A stretch of DNA of 64,000 nucleotides from Achromobacter deleyi. Lineage in GTDB: Bacteria > Pseudomonadota > Gammaproteobacteria > Burkholderiales > Burkholderiaceae_B. Of the stretch, positions 50,786-59,456 are shown one piece after another (the first letter of the stretch is position 1; each line of letters opens with the position of its first letter). The notes below the pieces were generated by a model, which was not told the origin of the DNA, did no database searches, and saw only the letters and a list, made by a program, of their open reading frames with translations. Location of the stretch: contig NZ_CP065997.1 in assembly GCF_016127315.1 (NCBI RefSeq), positions 2,852,001 through 2,916,000 on the forward strand, read 5' to 3'. The position numbers and the translations under genes are program-made.

Positions 50786-52327
50786 CTACAACAGCGACTC
50801 GATCGGCAGCAACGACACGAACCAGACCGAAAAGCGCTGCCAGACGGTGGTGCCCGGTTCGGTGTCATGGCGGAGGGTGCGGCCGTCGCGCTGTTCCAGC
50901 CAATACAGCCTGCCGTTGTCGTCCAGGCAGACGCGATAGGCATTGCGTGGGATGTCGTGCTCGAAGGCGTCGGCGATGTGGCGCGCCAGGGTGGGACTGT
51001 CGATCACGAAGCCCAGTTCGGTGTTCAGCCGCGCCGAGCGCGGATCGAAATTGAACGAGCCGACGAACACGCTGCGTCCGTCCACCGCGAAGGTCTTGGC
51101 GTGCAGGCTCGAGCCGGAGCTGCCGAACGGCCCCAGGCTCTTGTTGCGCTCCGCGCCCGTCTGGCGCTTCATCTCGAACAGCTCGACGCCGGCGGCCAGC
51201 AGGTCGTGGCGGCGCGAGGCGTAGCCCGAATGCACCACGGCCACGTCGGTGGCCTCCAGCGCGTTGGTCAGCACCCGCACCTTGACCCCGCCCTGCGCCA
51301 TGCGCGCGAAGGCCTCGGTGCCGCTGGCCGTGGGCACGAAGTAGGGCGAGACCAGTTCCAGATCGGTCGTGGGCGTGCCAACGATGTCGTGCAGCTGGTG
51401 CGGCAGCATGGCCTCGGGCGGCGCGGTGCCCAGCGTCTTGCGCGGATCGTCGCTGACCATGCGCGTATCGGCCCACTCCAGCGCCAGTTCGCCGCGCAGC
51501 AGTTGCTGGATGAACGGCAACTGGCGCATCGCCTCGGCGTAGGCGGCGGCCTCGGGCGACCGCTCGACGTTGCCGGCCCTGCGTTCCAGCGCGGCCAGTT
51601 CATCCGGGCCGGCGGGCTTGAGCAGCCCGGCCACTGGATAGGCCGACTGGCTGGCCCAGTAGCGGTCGAAGTCGGCCGAGACGTCCGGCACCACGGCGCC
51701 CACCGCCAGCACGTCCAGGTCCGAGAACAGCACGCCGTTGGTCGCGCCGAAGTACTCGTCGCCGATGTTGCGGCCGCCGACGATGGTGGCCTGGTTGTCG
51801 GCGGTGAACGACTTGTTGTGCATGCGCCGGTTCAGGCGGCGAAAGTCGGTCAGGTAGCCGATCGGCTTGGGCCAGCGCACCACGAACGGGTTGTACAGGC
51901 GCACCTCGATGTTCGGATGCGCGTCCAGCGCCGCCAGCACCGTGTCCAGCCCGGCGGTGCCGTTGTCGTCCAGCAGCAGCCGCACGCGCACGCCGCGGTC
52001 GGCCGCCGCGTGCAGCGCCTCCAGCAGCATGGTGCCGGTCATGTCGTCGTGCCAGATGTAGTACTGCACGTCCAGGCTGCGCTGGGCGGCGCGCACCAGC
52101 ATCATGCGCGCGGCGAAGGCGTCGTGGGCGTCGGACAGCGGGTGGATGCCCGACTTGCCCGGGTGCTGCGCCGCCAGCGGCGCGATGGCGCGGCCCAGCG
52201 CCGTATCGCGGGCCACGTCGGGCGCCAGCGCCTGCGAGGCGCCGCGCGATTCCAGGGGCGGCAGGCTGCAGCCCGTCAGGATGCCTAGGCAGAGGACGGT
52301 CATGGAAACGAATCGGGCTGTGTGCAT
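50786..52327 (-). CDS. phospholipase D-family lipoprotein (ClsC/YmdC-like)
   Basis: The product is 513 residues. The N-terminus is a lipoprotein signal (LCLGILTGCS, Cys in the lipobox). Two HKD motifs are visible: HNKSFTADNQATIVGGRN and HAKTFAVDGRSVFVGSFN. Other motifs: LDVQYYIWHDDMTGTMLL, VRLLLDDNG and PYFVPT. Two-HKD proteins of this type (cardiolipin synthase C) make cardiolipin or cleave phosphodiesters at the envelope. Being lipidated, it should face the periplasm. It is divergent from the XRE-cupin gene. Confidence 0.88.
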   Translation of the reverse strand: MHTARFVSMTVLCLGILTGCSLPPLESRGASQALAPDVARDTALGRAIAPLAAQHPGKSGIHPLSDAHDAFAARMMLVRAAQRSLDVQYYIWHDDMTGTMLLEALHAAADRGVRVRLLLDDNGTAGLDTVLAALDAHPNIEVRLYNPFVVRWPKPIGYLTDFRRLNRRMHNKSFTADNQATIVGGRNIGDEYFGATNGVLFSDLDVLAVGAVVPDVSADFDRYWASQSAYPVAGLLKPAGPDELAALERRAGNVERSPEAAAYAEAMRQLPFIQQLLRGELALEWADTRMVSDDPRKTLGTAPPEAMLPHQLHDIVGTPTTDLELVSPYFVPTASGTEAFARMAQGGVKVRVLTNALEATDVAVVHSGYASRRHDLLAAGVELFEMKRQTGAERNKSLGPFGSSGSSLHAKTFAVDGRSVFVGSFNFDPRSARLNTELGFVIDSPTLARHIADAFEHDIPRNAYRVCLDDNGRLYWLEQRDGRTLRHDTEPGTTVWQRFSVWFVSLLPIESLL

Positions 52328-52387
52328 ACGCCGTATTGTGCCGAATAGTCGTCGGGCCGGGGCGCGCCGCGCGCATCGCATGGGTGA

Positions 52388-52430
52388 TTGAATGATTTCC
52401 ATATTTGAGATAAATTCCCTGATATGGAAA
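52388..52430 (+). promoter_or_regulatory. promoter with inverted repeat over the start codon of the XRE-cupin gene
   Basis: TTGAAT (52388-52393), a 17-bp spacer and TAAATT (52411-52416) form a reasonable sigma-70 promoter whose start site would fall at about 52423-52424, on the ATG itself. No ribosome-binding site precedes the ATG, so the transcript may be leaderless. A perfect 9-bp inverted repeat, TTTCCATAT (52396-52404) and ATATGGAAA (52422-52430), spans the promoter and includes the start codon in its right arm. It looks like an autoregulatory operator. Confidence 0.6.
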
Positions 52431-52996
52431 ATTCACCCGCTCCCGATATCGACCTGGACCAACGCCTGGCCGGCCGCCTGAAGGCCTTGCGCGCCGAGCG
52501 CGGCTGGTCGCTGGACGAACTCGCGTCGCGCGCCGGCATCAGCCGCGCCACGCTGTCACGCCTGGAAAACGCCGAGGTCAGCCCCACCGCCAGCGTGCTC
52601 GGCAGGCTGTGCGGCGCCTATGGCATGACCATGTCGCGCCTGATGCGCATGGTCGAGGACGACTTCGCGCCGCGGGTGCCGGCCGCCGCGCAGGCCGTGT
52701 GGGTCGATGGCGCGACGGGCTTCCGGCGCCGCTCGGTGTCGCCGCCGTCGCAGAAGCTGGCCGGCGAAGTGCTGGCCTGCGAATTGCCGGCCGGCGCCCA
52801 TATCGAATACGAACAGTCGCCGCGCGCCGGGCTGGAACACCACCTGGTGATGCTGGAAGGCGAGCTCTCCATCCGCGTCGACGGCCAGGCCCATGCGCTC
52901 GGGCCGGGCGACTGCCTGCGCTACCAGCTCTATGGCGCCAGCGCGTTCGATACCCCGCCGCACAGCGGCGCCCGCTACCTGTTGTTCATCGTCTGA
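52424..52996 (+). CDS. XRE-family helix-turn-helix regulator with C-terminal cupin
   Basis: The product is 190 residues. Residues 12-65 form an XRE helix-turn-helix (RLKALRAERGWSLDELASRA, SRATLSRLENAEVSPTASVL). Residues 100-190 are a cupin domain (LACELPAGAHIEYEQSPRAG, LSIRVDGQAHALGPGDCLRY). Such regulators bind DNA and sense a small ligand, often for amino-acid or polyamine metabolism. It is followed 7 bp later by a GNAT gene on the same strand. Confidence 0.88.
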   Translation: MENSPAPDIDLDQRLAGRLKALRAERGWSLDELASRAGISRATLSRLENAEVSPTASVLGRLCGAYGMTMSRLMRMVEDDFAPRVPAAAQAVWVDGATGFRRRSVSPPSQKLAGEVLACELPAGAHIEYEQSPRAGLEHHLVMLEGELSIRVDGQAHALGPGDCLRYQLYGASAFDTPPHSGARYLLFIV

Positions 52997-53003
52997 GTCC
53001 GCC

Positions 53004-53540
53004 ATGTCCATCGAAACCCCTGCATTGACCGCCGTTACCGCCGATGAGGCCCACGCCCTGCTGCCCGGCCTGGGCGACCTGCTGCATGCCTGCGTGCAGG
53101 ACGGCGCCAGCGTCAGCTTCGTGCTGCCTTTCGGCCCCGAGGCGGCGCGCGCATTCTGGCTCGACAAAGTGCTGCCGCCGCTGGAAAGCGGCGGCCTGGT
53201 GCTGTGGGTGGCGATGCGCGAAGGGCGGGTGGCCGGCGCGGTGCAGCTGGACTGCGATACGCCGCCCAACCAGCCGCATCGCGCCGAGATCCGCAAGCTG
53301 CTGGTGCACCCCGATTTCCGCCGTCGCGGCATCGCCCGCGAACTGATGCAGGCGGCGGAGGCCACGGCCGTGGCCGCCGGCCGCAGCCTGATCACGCTGG
53401 ATACGCGCACCGGTGACAACGCCGAGCCGCTGTATACCTCGCTGGGTTACCGCACGGTGGGGGTGATTCCGGGATTCGCCCGGGATGCGCGCGATCCGAA
53501 CCGGCTGGACGGCACGACCATCATGTACAAGCCGTTGTAG
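53004..53540 (+). CDS. GNAT-family N-acetyltransferase
   Basis: The product is 178 residues. The acetyl-CoA-binding motif A is IRKLLVHPDFRRRGIARELM (pattern RRxGxA), followed by the beta-5 strand and LYTSLGYRTVG. The substrate is not recognised. It follows the XRE-cupin gene by 7 bp, suggesting that the regulator controls it and that its product modifies the regulator's ligand or a related compound. This link is inference. Confidence 0.85.
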   Translation: MSIETPALTAVTADEAHALLPGLGDLLHACVQDGASVSFVLPFGPEAARAFWLDKVLPPLESGGLVLWVAMREGRVAGAVQLDCDTPPNQPHRAEIRKLLVHPDFRRRGIARELMQAAEATAVAAGRSLITLDTRTGDNAEPLYTSLGYRTVGVIPGFARDARDPNRLDGTTIMYKPL

Positions 53541-53574
53541 CGCGGCCCGGCGGGCGCCGGGCGCGGCAGGCCGC

Positions 53575-53907
53575 TCAGGCGAGCGGCTTCAGGCCCACGC
53601 TGTAGGGCGGGGCGTTGCCGCGCGCGGCGGCCTTGATCTTCAGCATCGAGCCGCCCGGGGTGAATTCGAAATCCTGGAACGGCACTTCGAACCACTGGTG
53701 GAAGCTGGTGCGCGAGAACTCGGGCACCCAGACCTTGGGGCGCTTGCTGTCGCAGTGGAATTCCACCAGGGTGCAGTCGATGCCCAGCGGACGGGTGTTG
53801 CCGATGCGGTAGCTGGCGCGCAGTTCGGCGCTCTGGGTGCGGCCGGGCTGCCAGGTCAGGCCGATGGATACCATGAAGTGTTCGATCGCCTCAATGCCGC
53901 GATACAT
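53575..53907 (-). CDS. conserved hypothetical protein
   Basis: The product is 110 residues with no signal or membrane segment. It is rich in aromatic and beta-type residues (FHQWFEVPFQDFEFTPGGS, VEFHCDSKRPKVWVPEF). I recognise no family. It is convergent with the GNAT gene, and its start region (53908-54024) holds no recognisable site. Confidence 0.6.
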   Translation of the reverse strand: MYRGIEAIEHFMVSIGLTWQPGRTQSAELRASYRIGNTRPLGIDCTLVEFHCDSKRPKVWVPEFSRTSFHQWFEVPFQDFEFTPGGSMLKIKAAARGNAPPYSVGLKPLA

Positions 53908-54024
53908 AGCTGACTCCGAATGCTGCCGGGCGCGAACGCCCGCAAGAAGCCGCCGCGATGGCGGCGGGAAATACCGCGATTATCCGCCATTCCCCGTTTT
54001 CCTGCCGGGCGCCGCGCCTGCGCG

Positions 54025-54927
54025 TCAGTCCGCGGCGGGCCCGTCCGCGTGGAATTTCAGCAGCGCCGCGGCCACCGCCTGCGGCGCTTCGCGCTGCGGA
54101 AAGTGGCCGACGCCGTCCAGCACCCGCCGTTCATAGCCGCCGGTGAAATACGCTTCGCGGCCTTCGGACGTGGCGGGCAGGTTGCAGCTGTCCGAGCCGC
54201 CGTGCAGCACCAGGGTCGGCAGCGCCAGCCGCGGCGCGGGCGTGAGCCGCGCGCTGTCGTCGGCGTAGGCCGGGTCGCCGGCCTCGAAGCCCCAGCGCTG
54301 GCGGTACGAATGCAGCACGACGGCGGGCCAGTCGGGGTTGTCGAAGGCGCGCGCGGCCTCGGCGAATGCCTCGGGCAAGTACCAGCCGGGCGGCGACCAG
54401 GTGTCCCACAGATAGCGGGTGAAGCCGCGGGCGTCCTCGCGCAGGGCCGCCGCGCCTCGGGGCGTGGCCATGAACCAGTGGTACCAGTAGTTGCGCGCCT
54501 GCGGCAGCGGCAGGGCCTGCGCGGGATCGTTGGTGCCGTAGCCGACCGACAGCAGCGCCAGGTGCGAGGCCACGCCGGGTTGCAGGCCGCAGGCGTTGGC
54601 GGCGGCGCGCGCGCCCCAGTCGTGGCCTACCAGCAGCGGCCGGCGCAGGCCGAGCGCGGCGATGAAGTCCAGCAGATCGCGGCCCAGCGCCGCCAGCTCG
54701 CCGCTGCGCGGCGTCGCCGCGTCCAGGAAGCGGGTCGGGCCGAAGCCGCGCAGCGCCGGGCACAGCACGCGGTAGCCTTCGTCCGCCAGGCGCTGCGCCA
54801 CCGGGCGCCAGCATTCGGGGCTGTCGGGCCAGCCGTGCAGCAGCACGGCGGCGCGCTCGCCGCCGGGGTTCCATTCGAGATAGGCGATCTCCAGCCGGGG
54901 CGTGCGGAGGGTGGCGTAGACGGTCAT
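54025..54927 (-). CDS. epoxide-hydrolase-like alpha/beta hydrolase
   Basis: The product is 300 residues from the MTVYATLRTP start, with AAGGA 9 bp upstream. The oxyanion motif is LLHGWPDSPECW (HGxP), the nucleophile Asp sits in LVGHDWGARAA, and the catalytic His in DGVGHFPQREAP. The nucleophile being Asp rather than Ser marks it as an epoxide hydrolase or haloalkane dehalogenase relative. Substrate is unknown. It is divergent from a LysR gene. Confidence 0.86.
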   Translation of the reverse strand: MTVYATLRTPRLEIAYLEWNPGGERAAVLLHGWPDSPECWRPVAQRLADEGYRVLCPALRGFGPTRFLDAATPRSGELAALGRDLLDFIAALGLRRPLLVGHDWGARAAANACGLQPGVASHLALLSVGYGTNDPAQALPLPQARNYWYHWFMATPRGAAALREDARGFTRYLWDTWSPPGWYLPEAFAEAARAFDNPDWPAVVLHSYRQRWGFEAGDPAYADDSARLTPAPRLALPTLVLHGGSDSCNLPATSEGREAYFTGGYERRVLDGVGHFPQREAPQAVAAALLKFHADGPAAD

Positions 54928-54976
54928 GGTCGTGTGTCCTTGCGGTATCGGGAAAGGCCACGATAGCGGCGCCAGC

Positions 54977-55021
54977 AATCACGATTGGTGAATAATGTGA
55001 AGTTATTATCAATGAATCACG
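54977..55021. promoter_or_regulatory. repeat-rich divergent promoter between hydrolase and LysR genes
   Basis: Direct repeats AATCACG occur at 54977-54983 and 55015-55021. Between them is an imperfect inverted repeat, TGAATAAT (54989-54996) with ATTATCA (55005-55011). The 110-bp gap is AT-rich compared with its surroundings. It is a likely LysR binding region for autoregulation and control of the hydrolase gene. Confidence 0.5.
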
Positions 55022-55037
55022 TATTGAGGAATCGCCC

Positions 55038-55925
55038 ATGGACACCCCCGCGGCGCCGGCCGGCGCGGTGCTGGACCTGACCCTGCTGCGCACCTTCCTG
55101 GAGGTCGTGGACCATGGCGGCTTCGCGCTGGCGGCCGATGCGCTGGCGCTGACGCCGTCGGCGGTCAGCGGCCACATCAAGCGCCTGGAGTCGGCGGCCG
55201 GCGCCGTGCTGCTGGAGCGCACCACCCGCAGCTTCGAGCTGACCGCGGCGGGCGAGACGCTCTACGCCTACGCGCGCAATATCGTCGACCTGGAACGCGA
55301 GGCCCGCGCCCGCCTGCGCGGCGCCGGCCTGAAGGGACGGTTGCGCATCGGCTCCTCGGAAGACTTCGCCGGCGCCTGGCTGGCCGAGGTGCTGCAGGCG
55401 TTCCATCGCGCGCATCCCGGCGCGTCGATCGAATTGAAGGTGGGCGTCACGGCCGACCTGCTGCGCCAGCAGGAACGCGGCAAGCTCGACGTGGTGTTCG
55501 GCAAGCGCTGCGCGCGCGTGCACGATGACGGCGAACTACTGTGGGAAGAGGAACTGGTGTGGGCCTGGGGCGAGGACAAGCCGTGGAAGCCGGGCGAGCG
55601 CATGCCGCTGGCGGTGTTCCCGGATCCCTGCGTCTACCGCGAGGCCGCGATCGCGGCGCTGGGCAAGGCGCGGCGCGCCTGGCTGCCGGCGTTCGAAAGC
55701 GCCAGCATGGCGGGCTGCCTGGCCGCGGCGCAGGCCGGCTTCGCGGTGGCGCCGGTGGCGCGCAGCCAGTTGCGTCAGGGCCTGCGCGCGCTGTCGCGCG
55801 AGGACGGCATGCCGGCGCTGCCGAACGCGCGTTTCTATGCCTTCGCACGCTCGGCCGAACCGGCGGTGCGGGCCCTGGTCGCGGCCGTGCGCGAGACCGG
55901 ACAGCGGCGCCGGTTCGCGCGCTGA
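55038..55925 (+). CDS. LysR-family regulator
   Basis: The product is 295 residues. Helix-turn-helix at residues 13-70 (LRTFLEVVDHGGFALAADAL, TPSAVSGHIKRLESAAGA) and a normal effector domain (GRLRIGSSEDFAGAWLAEVL, GKLDVVFGKRC). It is divergent from the epoxide-hydrolase-like gene and likely regulates it. Confidence 0.88.
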   Translation: MDTPAAPAGAVLDLTLLRTFLEVVDHGGFALAADALALTPSAVSGHIKRLESAAGAVLLERTTRSFELTAAGETLYAYARNIVDLEREARARLRGAGLKGRLRIGSSEDFAGAWLAEVLQAFHRAHPGASIELKVGVTADLLRQQERGKLDVVFGKRCARVHDDGELLWEEELVWAWGEDKPWKPGERMPLAVFPDPCVYREAAIAALGKARRAWLPAFESASMAGCLAAAQAGFAVAPVARSQLRQGLRALSREDGMPALPNARFYAFARSAEPAVRALVAAVRETGQRRRFAR

Positions 55926-56010
55926 GCGGCGGGCTTGGGTTATTTCAATCGCCTTGATTGAGTAAACCAAATGGACGCGTGGCGCCGCGTCCCGCACGAT
56001 GGTGCCCATG

Positions 56011-56022
56011 TCTTATATAAGA
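56011..56022. promoter_or_regulatory. 12-bp perfect palindrome upstream of the small-protein gene
   Basis: TCTTATATAAGA at 56011-56022 reads the same on both strands. It lies 48 bp before the start of the 51-residue gene and could be an operator or part of its promoter. Another short inverted repeat, TCAATC and GATTGA, lies at 55945-55961. Confidence 0.4.
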
Positions 56023-56069
56023 CCGACGCAGCCGCCGCCGGTCCGGGCATTTGAATCGAAGGAATCATC

Positions 56070-56225
56070 ATGGCAAATTTCCTGCTTGCATTGGTCACCG
56101 CTGAACTTTCCCTCTTCGGCGTCGACGCCGCCGCCGCGCCCGTGGTCGCCGCCCCGGCCGAGGCGCCGTCCGCCGACACCTCGCCGCGCTTCGACAGCGA
56201 GCACTACCGCAGCGCGCTGGGCTGA
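56070..56225 (+). CDS. 51-residue small protein
   Basis: The frame encodes 51 residues with AAGGA 6 bp before the ATG. The first 18 residues are hydrophobic (MANFLLALVTAELSLFGV), then an Ala/Pro-rich stretch and an acidic C-terminus (RFDSEHYRSALG). The N-terminus could be a membrane anchor. It has its own gap on either side and a good ribosome-binding site, so I think it is a real small gene, but no family is recognised. Confidence 0.5.
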   Translation: MANFLLALVTAELSLFGVDAAAAPVVAAPAEAPSADTSPRFDSEHYRSALG

Positions 56226-56395
56226 GGCGCAAGGCTGTAGAAATAGGCAGGTTTCACGCAAGAACGAGCCTGTACGCTGCACCACGCGATTCTTAATATC
56301 CCTCTCACGCCCGGGGTCGATGGTTTCCGCGTGAATCCATGGACGACGGCGGGTCGCCGGCGTGTTGCCGGCGGCTGCAAGCAGAGGGAGATCGC

Positions 56396-57217
56396 ATGAG
56401 CACCGAAAAAATCTGGTTTGTCACAGGCGCCGCGGGCGGCCTGGGTCTGGCGCTGGTCAGGATGCTGCTCGATCAGGGGTGCCACGTCGCGGCCACGGCG
56501 GACGATGTGGATGTGTTGATGGAGGCCGTGGGCGCCAAGCTCGAAGGCCGCTTCCTGCCGCTGGAAGTGGATCTGGCCGATGAAGGCAACGTGCGCCGCG
56601 CGGTCGACACCGCCATTGCCGCGTTCGGCCGCATCGACGTGGTGGTCAACCACGCGGGCCACGGCCTGTCCGGGCCGCTCGAGACGCTGTCCGACGATGC
56701 GTTGCGCGGCAGCTTCGATATCAACGTCTTCGGCGTGCTGAACGTGGTGCGCGCGGTGATGCCGCGCCTGCGCGCCCAGCGCGCGGGGCATGTGTTCAAT
56801 ATTTCGTCGATCCTCGGTTTCGATGGCGGCCGCGCCGGCTGGGGCGCCTACAGCGCCGCCAAGTTCGCGGTCAGCGGCCTGACCGAGGCGCTGGCGCTGG
56901 AAGCCGCGCCGCACGGCGTGCGCGTGTCGCTGGTGTATCCCGGCGCGATGCGGGCGGGGGTCGACGAGGCCGGCGGCCATCCCGAGGCGGGGCAGGCGGT
57001 GGTGGCGGGGCATCCCGCCGCCGGCGATCCGGCCAAGGCGGCGCGCGCGCTGATCCAGGCGGCCGACGGGCAGTATGCGCCGCTGCACCTGTTCCTCGGC
57101 CGCGACGCCTTCGACCAGGCGCGCGGCAAGATCCAGTCGGTGCAGCAGGAGCTGGCGCGCTGGCGCGAGATGTCGGTGTCGATCGGCTTCGTCGACGAGC
57201 GCCGCATGGCGGCCTGA
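56396..57217 (+). CDS. short-chain dehydrogenase/reductase
   Basis: The product is 273 residues. Coenzyme motif VTGAAGGLGLALV (residues 9-21) and NHAGHGL in place of the usual NNAG, then catalytic Ser in ISSILG and Tyr/Lys in YSAAKFAVSG. It should be catalytically competent. It resembles the oxidoreductase YbbO-type group. Substrate is unknown. AGAGGGAG lies just before the ATG. Confidence 0.86.
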   Translation: MSTEKIWFVTGAAGGLGLALVRMLLDQGCHVAATADDVDVLMEAVGAKLEGRFLPLEVDLADEGNVRRAVDTAIAAFGRIDVVVNHAGHGLSGPLETLSDDALRGSFDINVFGVLNVVRAVMPRLRAQRAGHVFNISSILGFDGGRAGWGAYSAAKFAVSGLTEALALEAAPHGVRVSLVYPGAMRAGVDEAGGHPEAGQAVVAGHPAAGDPAKAARALIQAADGQYAPLHLFLGRDAFDQARGKIQSVQQELARWREMSVSIGFVDERRMAA

Positions 57218-57227
57218 GGGGCGGCGC

Positions 57228-57998
57228 CTACCCGGCCAGGCCCTGCGCCACCTGGTAGGCGCCCAGCAGCGCCAGGCTCACCATGAAGCATTGCTTGAAG
57301 GCGCGCGGCGACAGCCGGTCGCGCAACCATTGCCCCAGCGCCATGCCGGCCAGCGCCGGCAGCAGCATCAGCACCGAGGCGCCGGCGGCGTCGGGGGTGT
57401 AGCTGCCGTTCAGCCACAGGCCCGCCGCCAGCGCTACCGTCGACACCGTGAACGAGATGCCCATGGCCTGGATCAGGCCGTCCTTGTCCAGGCGCAGCGC
57501 CTGCAGATAGGGCACGGCGGGTATCACGAAGACGCCGGTGGCCGCGGTGACGACGCCGGTGGCCAATCCCACCACCGCGCCCAGCGCGCCCTCGCGCTGC
57601 GCGGGCACGGTGGGAGGCTTGCCGAACAGCCCCCAGGCCGCATACAGCACCAGCGCCACCCCCAGGCACACGCTGGCCCAGTGGCCGGCCGGCGCGCCCA
57701 GCCACAGCGCGCCGGCGATCGTACCGACGCACACACCCGCCTGCAGGGAGCCAGTACGGCGCAGCACCTGCATCAGGGTCGGCCAGGGCCGCGCCTGCCA
57801 CAGGTTGGTGATGAGCGATGGCACGATCAGCAGCGCGGCGGCCTGGGCCGGCGCCATCACCAGGGCCAGCATGGCCATGGAGATGGTCGGCAGGCCCAGG
57901 CCCACCACGCCCTTGACCACGCCGGCCAGGATGAAGACGGCGACGGTGGTCGCGAGCAGCGCCGGCGTGCCGATGACGGACAGGTCATGCAGGTTCAT
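57228..57998 (-). CDS. TSUP-family (TauE/SafE) membrane transporter
   Basis: The product is 256 residues with seven or eight membrane helices. The first repeat contains GVVKGVVGLGLPTISMAML and the second VGLATGVVTAATGVFVIPAV, the two family signatures. TSUP proteins export sulfite, sulfoacetate or other organosulfonates. Its start overlaps the Sel1-like gene stop by 4 bp (ATGA). Substrate is unknown. Confidence 0.88.
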   Translation of the reverse strand: MNLHDLSVIGTPALLATTVAVFILAGVVKGVVGLGLPTISMAMLALVMAPAQAAALLIVPSLITNLWQARPWPTLMQVLRRTGSLQAGVCVGTIAGALWLGAPAGHWASVCLGVALVLYAAWGLFGKPPTVPAQREGALGAVVGLATGVVTAATGVFVIPAVPYLQALRLDKDGLIQAMGISFTVSTVALAAGLWLNGSYTPDAAGASVLMLLPALAGMALGQWLRDRLSPRAFKQCFMVSLALLGAYQVAQGLAG

Positions 57999-58405
57999 GC
58001 GGCCTCGCAATGCGCGGTGAGCGGGTCGCGCGGCCGGCCGAACAGCGCATAGGCGACGTCGTCGGCGCCGCCCTGGCTGGCGGCGCGCAGCAGCCATAGG
58101 CGGCCTTCGCACAGATCGGCGGGCTGGCCGGTGCCATACAGCGCCGGACCGCCGAGCAGGGCGATGCCGAGCATGCGCTGGGCCGGCGCATGCCCTTCGC
58201 GCGCCGCCGCCCGCAGCCATGTCAGCATGGCGGGATAGTCGCCCTGCGTCTGGGCTTCCAGCGCCAGGGCGTATTTCTGCACCGGCGTGGCATAGGCCGA
58301 CAGGCCGTTGTTGGCTTCGGCGCGGCCTGAGGAATGCAGCGCCAGGGCGATCAGCAAGGCGGCCGGCCAGGCCACGGCCATGCGCCGCGTGATGGATTGG
58401 TTCAT
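57995..58405 (-). CDS. exported Sel1-repeat protein
   Basis: The product is 136 residues. A signal peptide (RMAVAWPAALLIALALHSSG, cut near AEA) is followed by Sel1-like tetratricopeptide repeats (ALEAQTQGDYPAMLTWLRAA, GHAPAQRMLGIALLGG). It should be periplasmic and mediate protein-protein contacts. It is translationally coupled to the TSUP gene by a 4-bp overlap, so it may support that transporter. Confidence 0.82.
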   Translation of the reverse strand: MNQSITRRMAVAWPAALLIALALHSSGRAEANNGLSAYATPVQKYALALEAQTQGDYPAMLTWLRAAAREGHAPAQRMLGIALLGGPALYGTGQPADLCEGRLWLLRAASQGGADDVAYALFGRPRDPLTAHCEAA

Positions 58406-58528
58406 GGATATTCCCCGTCATGGAAGGTCTATGGCCAGATTCTGCGCGCGACGCGTCGCAAAGCCATATCGGGATCTCGCTGAGTCTGCCTATGGAACAG
58501 CCTGAGCCTGGCGTGCTACGCTTTTCGC

Positions 58529-59419
58529 ATGCGCTTCGACCTGACCGATCTGCGGCTTTTCCTCAACGTGCAGGAAACCGGCTCCATCACGGCGGGCGCC
58601 CGTCGTTCGCACATGACGCTGGCGTCCGCCAGCGAACGCATCCGCGGCATGGAAGAAACGCTGGGCGTGCCGCTGCTGCTGCGCGAGCACCGCGGCGTGC
58701 AGGCCACGCCGGCCGGCCGCACGCTGGCGCATCACGCGCGGCTGGTGCTGGCGCAGATGGACCGCATGCGCGGCGAGCTGGACCACTACGGCCAGGGGCT
58801 AAAGGGCCATGTGCGGGTGCTGTGCAACACCACCGCGCTCAGCGAGTACCTGCCGCAGGTGCTGGGCGAATTCCTCAAGGACCATCCGCGCGTCTCGGTC
58901 GACCTGGAAGAGCGCCTCAGCTACGAAATCGCCGATGCCTTGCGCGCCGGCACCTGCGATATCGGCGTGCTGGCCGATTCCACCGACCTGCACGGGCTGC
59001 AGGTGCTGCGCTTTCGCCATGATCCGCTGGCGCTGGTGCTGCCGCCGGGCCATCGGCTGGCGGGGCGCGAGACGGCGCTGCTGGCCGACGTGGCGGACGA
59101 GGAGTTCGTGGGGCTGGTGGAAGGCAGCGCATTGCAGGAGCACATCGCGCACCATGCGCGCCGCGGCGGCAAGGCGCTGTCGTACCGCGTGCGGCTGCGC
59201 AGCTTCGACGCCGTCTGCCGCATGGTGGGGCAGGGCGTGGGCATCGCCATCATGCCGAAGGTGGCGGCGGTGCGCTACGGCCGCGCGGCCGGTGTGCGGC
59301 GGGTCGCGCTGGTCGACGACTGGGCCGTGCGCGACCTGGTGCTGTGCGTGCGCGGCGAGCTGCCGGCCTATGCGCAGCAGCTGGTGGCCTACGCGCTGCG
59401 CGATGCGCCCAAGACCTAG
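58529..59419 (+). CDS. LysR-family regulator
   Basis: The product is 296 residues. Helix-turn-helix at residues 4-62 (DLRLFLNVQETGSITAGARRS, ERIRGMEETLGV), effector domain with GHVRVLCNTTALSEYLPQVL. It is divergent from the Sel1-TSUP operon across 123 bp and probably regulates it. Confidence 0.88.
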   Translation: MRFDLTDLRLFLNVQETGSITAGARRSHMTLASASERIRGMEETLGVPLLLREHRGVQATPAGRTLAHHARLVLAQMDRMRGELDHYGQGLKGHVRVLCNTTALSEYLPQVLGEFLKDHPRVSVDLEERLSYEIADALRAGTCDIGVLADSTDLHGLQVLRFRHDPLALVLPPGHRLAGRETALLADVADEEFVGLVEGSALQEHIAHHARRGGKALSYRVRLRSFDAVCRMVGQGVGIAIMPKVAAVRYGRAAGVRRVALVDDWAVRDLVLCVRGELPAYAQQLVAYALRDAPKT

Positions 59420-59456
59420 CGGCCAGTGTGTGGCGCGTGCAGCCCCCCGCGCGCCC

